Source of the DNA: Microbotryum silenes-acaulis
Taxonomy: Eukaryota > Basidiomycota > Microbotryomycetes > Microbotryales > Microbotryaceae
Assembly (NCBI GenBank): GCA_003665825.1
Contig: QPFY01000001.1
Span: forward strand, 1,605,001 to 1,669,000
DNA length: 64,000 bases
Reading direction: 5' to 3'
Shown here: one piece after another, positions 1 through 12,400 of the stretch
How positions within the stretch are numbered: position 1 is the stretch's first letter
Layout: the number at the start of each line of letters is the position of its first letter
The notes under the pieces: model-generated
What the model was told of the DNA's origin: nothing
The model's input: only the letters and a program-made list of their open reading frames with translations
Databases searched by the model: none
Position numbers and translations under genes: made by a program

Positions 1-1
1 C

Positions 2-833
2 GAAGACGTTTTCGTACGTTACCTACGCAACGGTAATTGGCCTCATAAACCCAATTTTGGCGCCTTGCACCTCAAGTTCCCGAGAGTGAGGAGTTTGGTG
101 ACGCGGGTGGTAGAGTATAATCAGTTCGATGTCGTCAAGGAGAAGGTGGATGAGAAGACGGGCGAGACGATTAAGTTCACTTGGGTACGTTCCGAATTCG
201 CATGAATACCTGCCCGGAAATTAAGTAGGACTGACCGCTCTCACCACTACGTTCATCAACATGATCTTCTCCCAGCCCGCCGGTACGCTCGAAACGATTT
301 ACGAATCCTTCGTCGTCGACCAAAATACCTACGATCGCGAATCGCGTCTCGCTTTACAAAACCACCAAGTCCTCGACCCGCGTACCCAAATCCTCGAAAA
401 TCTCGTCGACGTTAACTATACCTATCTCTCCACGAATGAAAAAGATGGGTTCCCAGAGGTTGGAGAGGGTTTCAAGGGGAGGGTGGGTACGTATTGGGAT
501 CATTGCGAGAGTTTCTTGAAGACCGAACGGGCGTATGGGGAGGAGTTGGAGGAGAGGAGGAGGTATATTGAAAGGAAGAGGGTGGCGAGGGAGGCTGATG
601 ATGCGAGGGAGGCCAAGGAGGCGGAGGAGGATGATGAAGACGACGAAGAGGATGAGGATGAGGAGCGTGAGGACGATGAGGACGATGAAGAGGGAGAGGA
701 ATCGGACGAAGAAGAAGTGAAGTCTGAGGAGGACAAAGTGAGGGAGGAGATGATGGAAAAGGTGATCAAAGAGGTGTTGGATAACGTGGCGCGACAGACA
801 CAAGGACGCCGTGGAGGGTCCTGGAAGAATTGA
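2..833 (+). CDS. Partial gene: unidentified protein with acidic C-terminal tail
   Basis: The 5' end lies outside the window. Two exons are visible: 2-184 and 276-833, joined in phase 0 by a 91-nt intron (GTACGT donor at 185, CTGAC-like branch near 231, CCCAG acceptor at 275). The visible 246 residues begin with a basic/aromatic segment (VRYLRNGNWPHKPNFGALHL), continue through a mixed globular part and an E/R-rich probable coiled coil (ERAYGEELEERRRYIERKR), and end in about 60 residues dominated by Asp/Glu. Such tails are common in chromatin, ribosome-assembly and transcription proteins, but I do not recognise the family. The ATG at 261 lies inside the predicted intron and is not the start. 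The acidic run produces long Ser-rich antisense frames that are artefacts. Confidence 0.6.
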
Positions 834-2163
834 TCTCGATGCCGGGTACTGTTTGATAGAGATCTGGTAGAAATGCAGTATCGTGGAAGAAATTGAACCC
901 CACGAAAGGCTCATGAAGACAAGCGTTGGAAGGCCGAGGGATACAGCAGTACATTACATTTTGCAAACATGGAAAGATGCGGTTAAAGCATATGTAACCT
1001 CCCCTTCAACCCAACCCCTTCTTTCAAAGCCCCAAAGAGCCATCGAAGAAAAAGTCGACTTTCGACGGTGAAACGAAGTACGTCCCGGGAAGAGATAAGG
1101 TGTGATTGTTGTTGCGCCCGTTGGTAAAATTCCTTCAGACATGATACCCATTGTTAAACAGACACAAGCCGTAACGAACCGGGAAGTGAGAAACCTCGAA
1201 CGACCCGAACACGAAACGACTTGTTCTGAACTGTGGTAATGCTGTACACACGTGACGCGTTTGAGGGATGGAAAGGGGTGGGGAACGGAACAGAGAGGAT
1301 GAATCACGTTGCATACGGTGCACACGTTGCGAAAGCGAGATGTGGGTGTCCGACCGCGAGCCACGAAGCAAAGGTCCGGTCGCAGCTCGTGCGAGTGGTC
1401 AGAGGAGCTGCGGTGGGACGCCACAAGTACTCGGTGGGGGGTGGGGGTGCATCACAGAAGGATGACGTTGATTGACATCATGGTCAGCCGGGGTGCAGCG
1501 TTTCGTGGGCGGAGGGACGAGCGAGGAGAGGGAAAAAGACGAGACAGAGGGCGGGGAGCGGAGGCAAGGAGCGGAGGTGGTAGGTGGCAAGTACTGAAAA
1601 AAGTAGATGCCCCGTGCGACCATACGTGGCCGGTGGTAGGCAATGGTAGTCGGTGGCAGTCAGCCGGGGGGGTGGGTGGCAACCAAAAGCAGAGGTGAGC
1701 AGAGCGCGACCGGACCGAGGCCACGCGCTTTTGCGATTTGCGACGATCTTTTGACGATCTCTATTCAACGAATTGAGTACTTACTGATCGGAGTCTCAGT
1801 CGACTCGAGTTGGCTCATTGCGCACACGTTTGGGTGGGGCAAGAAGAACTTAAATGGTGCTCTTTCGATTTGGAGATACAGAGACCGAGTAACTGCCGCG
1901 CACCCCATCGCACAATCACCCCGATCAAAATCCTATCTGTATTAAGCCATACAAGACTCCCCTTGATATTGCAGGAGCACATTGATTGCTCTTTAGAGAG
2001 GGCAAACGAAACGCAAGAGAATAAGAAGTGAACCTCGGAATCTTGTCCGTGATAGCCTTTCTTCCCCCATAGGTCCCTGCTTCCCCCCAAATGAAGAGCT
2101 CGACCGATTTTGCTTCCCCCCGCGTATACACAAAACACACACCAGTCGCCCAAGACGATCCGC
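834..2163. other. Intergenic, no gene recognised
   Basis: 1.33 kb between the stop of the acidic protein and the 3' end of RPL15. Open frames exist on both strands but have low-complexity, G-rich composition, lack plausible ATG starts with splice support, and resemble no family I know. I see no tRNA or terminator-like structure. It probably holds the two 3' UTRs. Confidence 0.5.
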
Positions 2164-3083
2164 TTATCGGTAACGACGGAGGGAGAGGGTGTTGTGCTTG
2201 CGCCAGGTCGCGGCTTGCGGGGTGTGGTTGTAGCGGTGGCCCTTGCCGATACCACGGTTCTTCTTGCCGGCGCCGGTGAGACCGCGGGCCTCGCGGCGCT
2301 TGTGGACGGGGTTCGAGATCCAGTTGATGCGGGCGTCGCGACGGATGGCCTTGTGCGAAGGGTCGACGAGGATGACCTCGAAGTACTTGTAGACACCGTC
2401 CTGTTTGGGGGGGGGGGGGATGGCAGCGGGGGCGGAGAGCGGAGGGCGGGGCACAGCACTGTCAGCTCGTCGGTTCTCAAAGAGATGGAAACGAGTAGCT
2501 CGGACTGACCTGGTTGATCCAGTACGAGTTCAAGACACGGAGACCGCCGCATCGACGGGCGACACGTTCCTCGGCGGTCGATCGCAGCGAGCGCTGGAAC
2601 TTGAGGTGGTTGACACCCTGGTTGGTCGGCTTGCCGAAGGTGGCACCCTTCTTGACGGGCTTTTTGCGGTTACCGCGGCGGACCCGGATGCGGTAGATGA
2701 CGTAGCCTTGCTTGGCCTTGTAACCCAATCGACGGGCCTTGTCCGGTCGCGAAGGGCGGCTGGCGCGGTGGCAGACGTTCAATTGGCGGTACTCCCAGCA
2801 TCGCACACGGAGGAGGAAGCGCAACACATCAGACTGCTTGCGCTTGTGCAACTCGGCAATGTATCTGAGGAAAGCGGTGGTATGTGGTCAGCGACATGGT
2901 GCATTGGGGGAGGTGTATTGGACGAGCGAGCTCGAGCCGAGACGCTACGATGCTGCTTGCTGCTTGCTGCTTGGGCGTAGCGCAGGTGTGCGGCGTCGCG
3001 GCGGGCCAGCGGAGCCAACTAGCAGCCAACGAACGACGAGCAAGCGACGATCCGGGCAAAGACACTCACTTGTAAGCTCCCAT
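2164..3083 (-). CDS. RPL15: 60S ribosomal protein L15 (eL15)
   Basis: Structural component of the large cytosolic ribosomal subunit. Exons on the minus strand: 3083-3070, 2864-2510 and 2400-2164, giving 201 residues against the family's 203-204. Exon 1 encodes MGAYK with the Lys codon split AA|A. The family blocks [45 protein letters not shown] (here [10 protein letters not shown]) and the carboxy end [12 protein letters not shown] are all clear. Intron 1 is long (205 nt), as is usual for the first intron of fungal ribosomal-protein genes and a place where snoRNAs can hide, although none was recognised. Intron 2 has a run of 13 C on the sense strand just before its CAG. It is divergent from ARP6, with 759 bp between the two start codons. 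Confidence 0.97.
2407..2419 (+). repeat. Homopolymer run of 13 G (C on the RPL15 sense strand)
   Basis: Thirteen consecutive G on the plus strand. On the RPL15 strand this is an oligo-C polypyrimidine tract directly in front of the intron 2 acceptor AAACAG. Such runs slip readily, so the length may vary or be missequenced. Confidence 0.9.
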
Positions 3084-3842
3084 GGTGATCTGGTAGAGGA
3101 GGGAGAGGGATGCGGGTGAATGTGGTCAGTCAACGTGTAGTGCTTGGACGTGGAGGGAAGCGGCAAGCAGAGTGTGAGTCGTGTGGAGAGTCTGTCGTGC
3201 GAGCGAGCGAGCCAGCAGCAGCACCCGTCCAGGCGCGAAGCCGCTTTTTTTCCCCAGCAACCGCTGAGCCTCATCGTCGTCGTCGCCCTATGCGCTGGCC
3301 CAGCCCGCCCAACTCCAACGACTGGACGCCCACGCCCTGGCTCCCCGTGTAGCCGTCGTCGTGTTCATACAGATCGTCCATGCAGCGGCGAATGTCGTTT
3401 CAACTCACAAGGAGGGGAGGTTCTTGAGTGGACCGATGCAGCAGGAACTCAAAGCCAAGAGCGGTCCAGTCTGGTCGCCGCAACCCACGCCGCCCGCCTC
3501 GCCCAGATTTCGCGCGCGCGCGCAGGGTCAGCGAATGCGCGCGCGCCAGGACTATAAGCTGCAACGAATCGACTCCTTTTGCACGGAGCCTTGTAATGGG
3601 CAATTAAAAGTAACTCCGAGCCGTCTTGCGAACTGAGCTCGAGCTGCTTCCGTGGTCTCGCCCCATTCGTGCATCCACCTCCCGAGCCAGCCCTTCGCTT
3701 TCTGGCACGATGCTTTCCGAGTGATCGAACGGTCAAGATACCACTGTGACAGACTCGGTGTCGGTTTTCAATCGTGCGCTGCCACAGTATCGCTCCCCTC
3801 CCCACCTCTCCCTCTTCGACTCCGACCTGAAAGTCATCGAGG
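3084..3842. promoter_or_regulatory. Shared divergent promoter region RPL15/ARP6
   Basis: 759 bp between two divergent start codons, so it must hold both promoters and 5' UTRs. It contains an alternating GC stretch (gcgcgcgcgcag, about 3510-3525) and pyrimidine-rich tracts. I recognise no specific binding motif with confidence. Confidence 0.5.
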
Positions 3843-5544
3843 ATGAACGAGCCAACGTTGATCATTGACAATGGCGCCCATACGATAAAGGCACTATGGG
3901 CCAATAAGCCTACCCATCCCAACGCCTCGACACCTCAGTCAGTCCTTGTCTCGCTTCGTTCACTCGAGAGCTCGGAGCTGATTACCTCTGACATTCCCCG
4001 TCGCACAGCGTCTACCGCAACGCCATCATCCGATCCAAAACAGAGCGCAAAAATTACACCGCCGATGAATTCGATGACTGTCAGGACTTTGGCGCGTTGA
4101 CGATGCGGTTGGCGTTCGAGAGGGTGAGCTTCCCTGCTGAGCGAGTCGGCTTTCGCCATTAGCTGATCGGAAACGTGTCTTCTAGGGCATTCTCAACAAC
4201 TGGGACGTCGAGAAACAAGTCTGGGATCGGATATTCTCCAACAAGGGTCGTGGACTGGCCGTGCGTCGTCGATGGCTGGCCAGGAAACACCCACTTCGCG
4301 TTGACTACTCACACGCCCCCACCTCTTTCCCAGATCGACCCCAGTGCAACCCGTTTCGTCATCACCGAACCGATGCACAACCTCCCCAACGTAAGAGAAC
4401 ACTACGACCAGATACTCTTCGAAGAGCTCGAAGTATCCGCCTGTCTTCGAATACCCGGACCTCTCCTCGTCCCCTTCGGCCCAACAGCCACACGGCAGGA
4501 TGAAGCAACCTCCACCGAACAAGGGACACCAGAATGTCTAATTGTCGTCGATGCCGGCTTCTCCTTCACCCATGTCGTCCCCATCTACAAAGGCCGTTTG
4601 ATCGAGGATGCGATCCAACGCATCGACGCAGGGGGCAAGTTGTTGACGAACCATTTGAAGGAACTGGTTTCGTTTCGGCAATGGTACATGATGGATCAAA
4701 CCATGGTCATGGAACGCGCAAAGGAAGAATGTTGTTATGTCACCAATCAATGGGAGAAGGACTGGACTTTGGCAAAGTGAGATGCTTGCTCTTCCAGGTG
4801 ATGAGCAGTTGCTCGTTTGAGTCGTGATGACTGACCCACCCCTGAATGCTTGCCACCAACAGTTCAAACCAAGCCCACCAGATCGTTCGCACCTACGTAC
4901 TGCCGGACTTTTTGCCGGGATCAAAGAACAAGCTAGGTTACCTTAGGGATCCCAACGTTGCACCGCGATCACTTTCGGCCTTCCCCATCGTTTCCGAAAT
5001 GCCTAGTTCGAATGGGCAGGGGACCCCCGTTGTTGAGGAGCAGCTGCTGCAGTTGAATAACGAACGCTTCACCGTCCCCGAAGTCTTGTTCAACCCTACG
5101 ACAATAGGTAAGCCATCACAGACCTAACCTCCCCGCATCCCCCACACTAAACCTACTCATCACCGACCTACAGACCTGAACCAACAAGGACTCTCCGAAT
5201 GCATAGCTTCTTGCATCGCGTCCCTTCCACTCCCTTTGCAAGGCCTCTATTGGTCCAACATCATCCTCGTAGGAGGCAGCACATCATTCCCTGGATTCCA
5301 AACCCGTTTGTTCAACGAACTTCGCTCTTTGGCACCTCAAGAGTTCTTCGTGAACGTAAGGCTGTCCAAAGAGCCGGTGTTGGAGATTGTCAAAAGTGGG
5401 AAGGAAGGGGTTGAAAGTGGAGAATTGGGGAGCTTGGTGAGTAGGAAGGAGTATTTGGAAGTTGGGAGTGCGGGGTTGAAAAAGAGGTTTGGGAAGAGGT
5501 TCGAGGGGGGGAGAGGGGTGATGCTGGAGGACTTGGGATTGTAA
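3843..5544 (+). CDS. ARP6: Actin-related protein 6 (SWR1 chromatin-remodelling complex)
   Basis: ARP6 is the nuclear actin-related subunit that, with Swc6, links histone H2A.Z to the SWR1 remodeller. Exons: 3843-3937, 4009-4123, 4186-4260, 4334-4776, 4863-5107, 5174-5544 (447 residues; phases agree at every junction). Family blocks: N-terminal nucleotide-binding segment LIIDNGAHTIKALW, then NWDVEKQVWDRIF, FVITEP, QILFEELEV, the phosphate-2 region VDAGFSFTHVVP, GGKLLTNHLKELVSFRQW, YVLPDF, NERFTVPEVLFNP, and LVGGSTSFPGFQTRL. NWDV and SFTHVVP are characteristic of Arp6 rather than conventional actin. The carboxy end is Gly/Lys/Glu-rich. The stop is 142 bp from the stop of the convergent protease gene. 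Confidence 0.96.
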
Positions 5545-5686
5545 GGGGCGATAGAATCGCGTCGAATTTTTGGTGTGGTGACCAATCCATTGTTGTAGTA
5601 TATCGCCATTGGATATATAAAATATTTCATGTGCTGCTTTTGCGAGACGGTTTGTCTACAATCTTGTAGACCACAACTCCTTCCCT

Positions 5687-8600
5687 CTATCTTAAATTGA
5701 ACCCACCCCACTCCGCCCTGATCCCCCTCATCCCACCGAACCTCGTCTTTCCCAAACCTAGTCCACTCGTCCCTCTAGTCCCCTCCCAAAGCCCCAACTC
5801 CCTCAACTCACCACTCACCCCATCCGCCATCGCCTTGATAACCCAACCCACCAGCAAGCCCCTGACCAAGCCACCCAACTGCCTCAACTCGACCGAATCC
5901 CCCTTCTCACTATTCTCCCTCAAAGTCTGCCAAAACCCCTTCTGCACCGGGAACCTCTTGAGTCGTACATCAAGACTCATGACCATCTCCCCCGTCTCTT
6001 CATTCCAACTCGGTCTCGCATCCGGTAAAAATGACTTCAAAGCGTCCTTTTCGGACATGCCTGGGTTGTCGAGTTGATAAGCGGCCATACCGTTGGAGAT
6101 GAAGAGTTCGCAAGCGTAGATGGCCGAATCGCGGATCCCTCCTAGACCATCAATCAGGCCGCGTCCGAAGGGACCGGGGGTGATTTCGTAGATCCCTGAA
6201 ACGGCGGGGAATGGGGAGGGTTGCCCTTCGGTCGGAGGAGGGACCGAGGAGGTCGTGGATTCGGAGGAGGAGAGCGCTTTCAAGGCGTTCACTTCGGCTG
6301 GTTCCAAAGTCGCGACCTGGTCGAAAAAGTTTTCGTTCATGACTGTTGTCGGAGGAGCGTAAGGTGAGGTCTCCTGATCCTCGGGTAAGGTGACGATCGT
6401 CGCTCGATTTGATCCATTCTTCGACTTCTCTTCCTCCCCTATAAGCCTCGGGGACGAAAGCTCCTCAAACCTCGTCGTCGGCTCCGGCGTCGTGGAATCC
6501 TCCTTCGTCCAACCCCTGATCTTGTCCACCAACTCCCTCGGCGCCGTCAATTCAAAAGCCTTCAACCCCGCAAACACCCTCCCCCCTGCAATCAAATCGA
6601 TCAATTCCGGATGCACACCCCTCCCCTCGACGACGCGGTTCTTAAAATCGGTGTACATCTCATCGACATGGGCTTGGTACCGTTTCAGTTCGGCGCCTTC
6701 GAGTTTGTGGGTGAGGTCTTGGGTGCGCGAACCGAGGAATATGGAATCGAGGGTGATGTGGAGCCGGTCGAAGAAGGTTTGGGTGAAGGTGGGACGGAGG
6801 GCGGCAACGCCGATACTGTGCAGAACGAACTTACATGAGTATCGGAACATCTACGTGAACGTGAACTTGAACGCGTTCATTGGACTCACGATCCCGTAAT
6901 CGTCGAAGGACTCGCCAAGATCGCATCCGCATGCGTCGAGACGAGATACCCTCCCGAAGCCGAAGCGTTCCCGAAACTAGCGACGACGGTCTTGCCGTAC
7001 TTTTCCCTCAGATCACGTACGGCGGACCAGATCGTATCGGACTCGACGACACCTCCTCCGCCTGAATCGATGCGCAGTACGACAGCTCCGATCGTTTCGT
7101 CTTCACCGGCTTCTTTTAAGCCTCGGACGACCGCCGCTGTTCCGAATCTGGGTAAGGGGGACAATGCCATGTGTGTCAAAAAATGGAAGGACCCGAGCAA
7201 TACAGTACGCGATGCTCACTCTCCAGCATCACCAATCGTGCCCATGAGGTACACGACCCCGACATCCATCGCGTCTTTAACGGTCTTCTCGACGATCCTC
7301 TCCATGATCTTGCTGTAGTGGTAAAACCCTTTCACTCTCTTTGCATCCTCGACCAAATCCCCATTCTCATCCTTATCCATGATCGAATCCAACACGTCCT
7401 GTCGATAGGCCGTCCCATTCAACAGACCGACTTTGGTCGCCTGTGTGGCGCTGTAAGGTCCTTCTTTGGAAAGCTTCTTGACGTGTTCGAGACCCAACAA
7501 TCCGGCAAGGGAGGTGGAGAAGCGGTTGCGCGCGATGTAGGTCATGAGGTTGTCGTTGAGGTCGCTGACGAGTTCGAGTTGGTTCTCTTTCTGAGGTTTG
7601 GTCAATTTTTCGTCAATGTACTGTGCGCGAGGGATTAGGTATTAGTGATCCATGTAAATGGGGTGGTCCGCAGACTTGATGGATCAAGCTCACGGGCTGG
7701 ACAAAGCTCTTGTACTCGTTCCTCGCCTCGGCATGGACCTCGATGCCCAACCATTTTGCCAGTCGTCCATAGAAGGGGACCGTTGTACCTAGTCAAGGCG
7801 CGCGTGAAGATTCAGTACCTACTGGACCCTATTCTCAGAAACGCTCCACCCCAGCTCACCCATTCCAACGAGAGGGACCTCTCCCGTCGGTTGGGTGTAG
7901 ACCTCATCGAAGCACGTCGCGAACAAGTACTGCGCCTGACTGGTGAAGGTGTCGGACCAAGCAATCGTCTTCCAGTTCTCCTGTCCAAGTCGCTCATGTT
8001 TGGTACGACGCAATTCGTGGAGAGCTTCTTGGATCTCTTCGAGTTGTGCGAGGCCGAGATTGTAGGCCGGTACGGAAGGGACGGAGATGTTTGAGAAATC
8101 GGCGATGATGCCTCGCTGTGCGATGTGCGTCGAAATTTGACTGAGCTTGAGAGCTAGGGAAGGGAGCTCCGCATCAGGCTTCAACTGACGATTCGATCAT
8201 CCTGTTCGATAAGCTTGATGGTCCGGATGACGTCGAAAAGGGTCATGACTCTCGGCGGCTCCTCGGGTGATCCGGTCGACGAGTTGAGCAGGTAGTTGAG
8301 ACTGTCCAGGGTAGTGGAGAGTGAGTGTCTGATGCTGGATGAGCGAAGTATACTGTGTCTCTCACTTTGATCCATATGACTTGGCTTCGACGATGCCGCT
8401 GTTGGTCGGTTAGCCGAGGGTAGGAGAGAAGAATCAGCCGCTGCCCAGTCCCCACGTCGGACAGGAGGTAGAGCAAGCCTCGTCTTCGCTCACCCATCGT
8501 AAATTTTCCAGTACAAGTAGGTCTGGAAGTCGCTAGTCGCCTACGTCAGTTCAAGTTCATCAACAACGTGCACGCGTGCTTCACCCACCTTGTCATGTAT

Positions 8601-8919
8601 CTGGTCCCTCTTCCTCGCCTTGATCTTTGAGCTCTGCCACCTGATCGAAGGTCACGAGTGTATCAGTCAAGCTCAGGCTCGGTTTCCCCTCAAGGCAAAT
8701 GACTCACTTGACAACCGCATAACTCGTGCCCAACCCAAACAAGATCGCCCTTCTCCAAGCCCAACCCGTCTTGGCCACTCCAAAGACCCGTGATTGCTGC
8801 CACCGTTGCGAACGACTACCAATCACCCCCGGGGTAGAAGGTGCTGGTGCTGGTGGGGAAGGGGAAGCTGATGATGGTGCTGGAGGGAGTGGTGGTTTGG
8901 CACCTGACTCGGTCGCCAT
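5687..8919 (-). CDS. SppA-type signal peptide peptidase (peptidase S49, two-domain 67K form)
   Basis: Predicted membrane-anchored serine protease of the SppA/protease IV family, which cleaves residual signal peptides or membrane-protein fragments. Ten minus-strand exons: 8919-8708, 8640-8589, 8540-8494, 8398-8366, 8301-8186, 8153-7860, 7788-7694, 7620-7220, 7147-6890, 6815-5687 (about 878 residues). The exon 5/6 junction is uncertain: GTCAGT at 8189 with an AAG acceptor is an alternative. A Pro-rich N-terminus precedes one hydrophobic segment (ILFGLGTSYAVV, near residues 57-69). Both S49 repeats are present. The catalytic Lys is in NEYKSFVQP (Lys278) and the nucleophilic Ser in ASGGYLVST (Ser481), 203 residues apart against 200 in E. 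coli (Lys209/Ser409). FYGRLAKWLGIE, VVLRIDSGGGGV and SPSTITGSIG also match. A C-terminal extension of about 300 residues is of unknown role. Location could be mitochondrial, but this is inferred only. Confidence 0.9.
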
Positions 8920-9467
8920 TCCTTCGTAATTGGACAGGGGGGAGGGGGAAGCAAGCTGCAAGTGGGGCGGTTGCAGCGGACTAAGCGTTTGTTAGATCCT
9001 GTCCTTGAACAAAACTACTAACTGGAATTCATGACTTGAACTTTTTTGAGTCCTGCGACGCGCGTCGGCACGACGATGAATTGGCCGATGCGCCGGCAGT
9101 GATCGGTCTGAAGTTACTAGGCCGACTTATTTCTAACTCAGTACAAGGTCGGTTACCAGTCAGTATGGGCTGATGATGCCCAAGTCAGATTTTTACCTAC
9201 TTTGACAACCCGAAAGCGCCTTGCTGTATTTTATGGAATTCTCGATTTGCTGAGCGTGACGTCGGTTGGTCTGGCAATTGAGCGATATTGATCGCTCGCA
9301 CCACTCGACGCCGGTCGTCGCAGTAGGAACAGCTTGAGCTTGGCCAATCTTTTGACTCGTCGCCGTGCCCCACTCCCGACTCGGCTTGGGCGTTGATCTT
9401 CCCCTCAGCTGGTCATCTTTACGAACGTACCGACGCTCGGCTGGACTCGTCCTCACCTGCTCAATCG
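8920..9467. promoter_or_regulatory. Divergent intergenic region SppA/TRL1
   Basis: 548 bp between the two start codons; it presumably carries both promoters. Upstream in-frame TTG codons exist on each side (8961 and 9393), but ATG starts are available and preferred. No clear motif was recognised. Confidence 0.5.
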
Positions 9468-12400
9468 ATGACTCCATCAGCAGCAGCGGGCTCGACCTGC
9501 TCTTCGTCGTCCAAGAGCAACCCGTTGCCTCACCCCACGATGACGAGCAGTAGTACGGGTAGCAACGCTGGCTCCTCTTCAACCATCACTGCCACAGCCC
9601 TCGTCCAAGCTCTTCTCGCATTTGGTTCCCAGAACGAGGTCGACCAAACTCGGACTCAACCGGCGGCACAGCAGCTCGGTTCGCAGCCTGACCACGATCA
9701 GGAGCACGACCACGACCCAGACCAAGACCATGACGAACTCAGTGTCGTCGGTTCATCCTCGACTAGCTCCTCCAAAGGAAAACCAAAGCAAAAGCCCCAC
9801 GACCTGTCCACCTCTTTACAACAACTAAACCTCGCTTCCACCTCCACCTCCGCCTCTCCCTCCACGGCAACCCCTAAGTCAATCCGCAACCTCCTGCACT
9901 CCTCCTTGCACACCGTGCACACCTCGGACCCCTCTACAACGCACCACATCACCTCATGGAAGATGGCCGAGTACGCTTACAAGAGTGACCCCTGTCCGTT
10001 CCCGACTCGAGCCAGAGGACTCTTTACTGAAAAAGTGGACCCGAGTGGTACGAGTCGGACGGGAGAACAGTATCGTATCGTTGCGAGGGGTTACGACAAG
10101 TTTTTCAACGTCGGAGAAGTCTCTTGGACAGAGGTGCGTGGCTTTGGGGTGTGGTATCCGAGGCATAGAAGGAGGTAGGCCTGACCGGCTTGGGCCGAAT
10201 TTTCTTTCCCTTTCACAGTGGACTAACATCCCCAAACAATCGACCGCACCCTACGAACTGACCCTCAAAGCCAACGGATGCATCATTTTCATCGCCGCCC
10301 TATCCCCTCGCCATATCCTCGTCACCTCTAAACATTCGATCGGACCTTTACCCGCCTTCAACTCGACCAATGCAGAGGGGCGAGAGGAAGAAGAGGAACG
10401 GATCTCTCATTCGCAGAGGGGTGAATACTGGTTGAAGCGTCACCTGGAAAAAGTGGGAAAGACGCAGGAGAAGTTGGCGCAAGAATTGTGGTCGCATAAT
10501 CTCACCGCCGTAGCTGAGGTAAGAACGAAAAAGAGATCGACGCATTGCTCTGCCATTAGAAGCTGACCGACCCCCTCCTCTCTCTGACTCTGACCCCCCC
10601 CCCCCCCCCGCAGCTCTGCGACGACTCGTTCGAAGAACACGTCCTTGCCTACCCAAGCCATCTCACCGGACTCCACCTCCACGGACTGAATCTGAACGAG
10701 CCGATCCTACAAACGCTCCCTTCCTCCTACGTGACCCTCTTTGCCCAGAAATGGGGTTTCATCCCCACACCTTACACCTTCTTCCCCTCCGTGATGGCCG
10801 TACAAACCTATTGTCAAACGGTGCAATCCCTAGGTGGGATCGAACAACCCAACGGCAAGATCGTCCCCGTAGAAGGCTTCGTTATACGTGGTGTTCAAAG
10901 AGGGGGTGTTCCAAGAATGGTGGAGTTTATGGATGAGGATGGGGTAAAGAGGTTGGAGAAGGCGAACGAAGCGTTCTTTTGGAAGGTTAAGTATGATGAA
11001 CCTTATTTGATGTATAGGGAGTGGAGGGAATTGACGAGGAAGTTGTTGATGATGTATGAGAAGGAACTGGAAGCGAGATCGTCTGTCGTGGGAGCTGGAG
11101 CTGGAGCTGGGAGGAAGGGAAGGGAGGATCCGATCGTGTTGGACAACGTCAACCTCAACAAGGTCAAGAAAGAACAAACCAAACTTTACCTATGGTGGAT
11201 CAAGAGGGAGATCGAGAAGGATTATACAAAGTTCGAGTCGTGGAAGAAGGGAAGGGGGGTCATCAAGACCAGGGAGGAGTTTTTGAAATGGAGGAATGGA
11301 GATGAGGCCAAGGTGGTGGTCAAGTCGTTGGCGAAGGGGAAGAATAGGATGGGGTTGTTGGGCAAGGACGAGGAGGAAGTGGATGAAGAAGAGGCGAAGA
11401 GGGAGTACGATCGTTGGTTGATCGCGCCTGTTGCCGTGCAGGGGTGTGGTGAGTCCGGATCGGTGCATACATGATCATGAGGTTCTGTCTGATCCAGCTT
11501 CTCGGTGAATAGGCAAAACCGCGCTCGGACTCGCACTTTCGGACCTCTTTGGCTTCGCGCACATCCAATCCGACGACTTCCACATGAAGAAATCCGGCCC
11601 CCATTTCCTCAAAGCCGTCAAGGCCACCCTGCAAACCGACCAAGTCGTTTACGCCGACAAGTAAGCTCATCGCGTCCCTCATCCTCACCAAACAAATTGC
11701 TCAGAGCTAATCTTTCTCCTACACCCCTCAGGAACAACCATCAAATCAAACTACGCTCCGACCTCTCCTCCCTGGCCCTATCCCTCTCCCCCTCCCACAA
11801 AGTGCAGACCATCGCCCTCCTCTACTCCATAGACTCGCCCTCTCTGCCGCGCGACAAAGTGCACGCGCTGTGTTCGTCCCGTATAGTCGAACGAGGCGAT
11901 CGTCACCAAACCCTTCGAGCGGGCTTATTGCACGAAGCCGCAATTTGGCAATTCCTTGGTCAATGGGAGGCGTTTGACCCGGTTTTGAACCCTGGCGATG
12001 GAGCGTTCGATGTGGTGGTTCAGATGAAGGCTGAGTGGGGGAGGGAGGAGGCGATCAGGGAGGTCGTCAAGGCTTTGAAAAGAATTGGGGTACCGGGGTG
12101 TAAGGAACTTGCGGGGGAAGGGGAGGTGGACGAGGGGAAGTTGAAGAAGGCCGTGAAGAGGGGGATGACTTGGGAACCCAAGATCAAGAAGGTCGTGGAT
12201 GAGGTCAAGGTCAAGAAGGAGAAGAATGCGGTGCGTAAAACGAAGGAAGCGGATTTGGCTCCGAGGTATTTCGGGGTCGCGGTTAAAGTTGAGTTGGAAG
12301 GGTTGGTGGAGAAGGCCTTTGAAGGGCGGGAAGAGGTGGAGGTGTGGACCGAGTTGAAGAGGGTCAAAAGGGTCGAGCTGAACCCTCATATCACGCTGGT

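Noticed and set aside
354..914. Minus-strand frames including a poly-Ser protein
   Set aside because: Antisense of the Asp/Glu-rich tail (GAN/GGA codons read as Ser/Leu-rich); no family resemblance.
834..2163. Several 60-150-codon frames on both strands
   Set aside because: Low-complexity composition, no recognisable motif, no consistent exon model.
6816..6850. ATG at 6850 as start of a separate minus-strand gene
   Set aside because: It lies in intron 9 of the SppA gene; splicing TC|T restores TITGSIG, a conserved S49 block.
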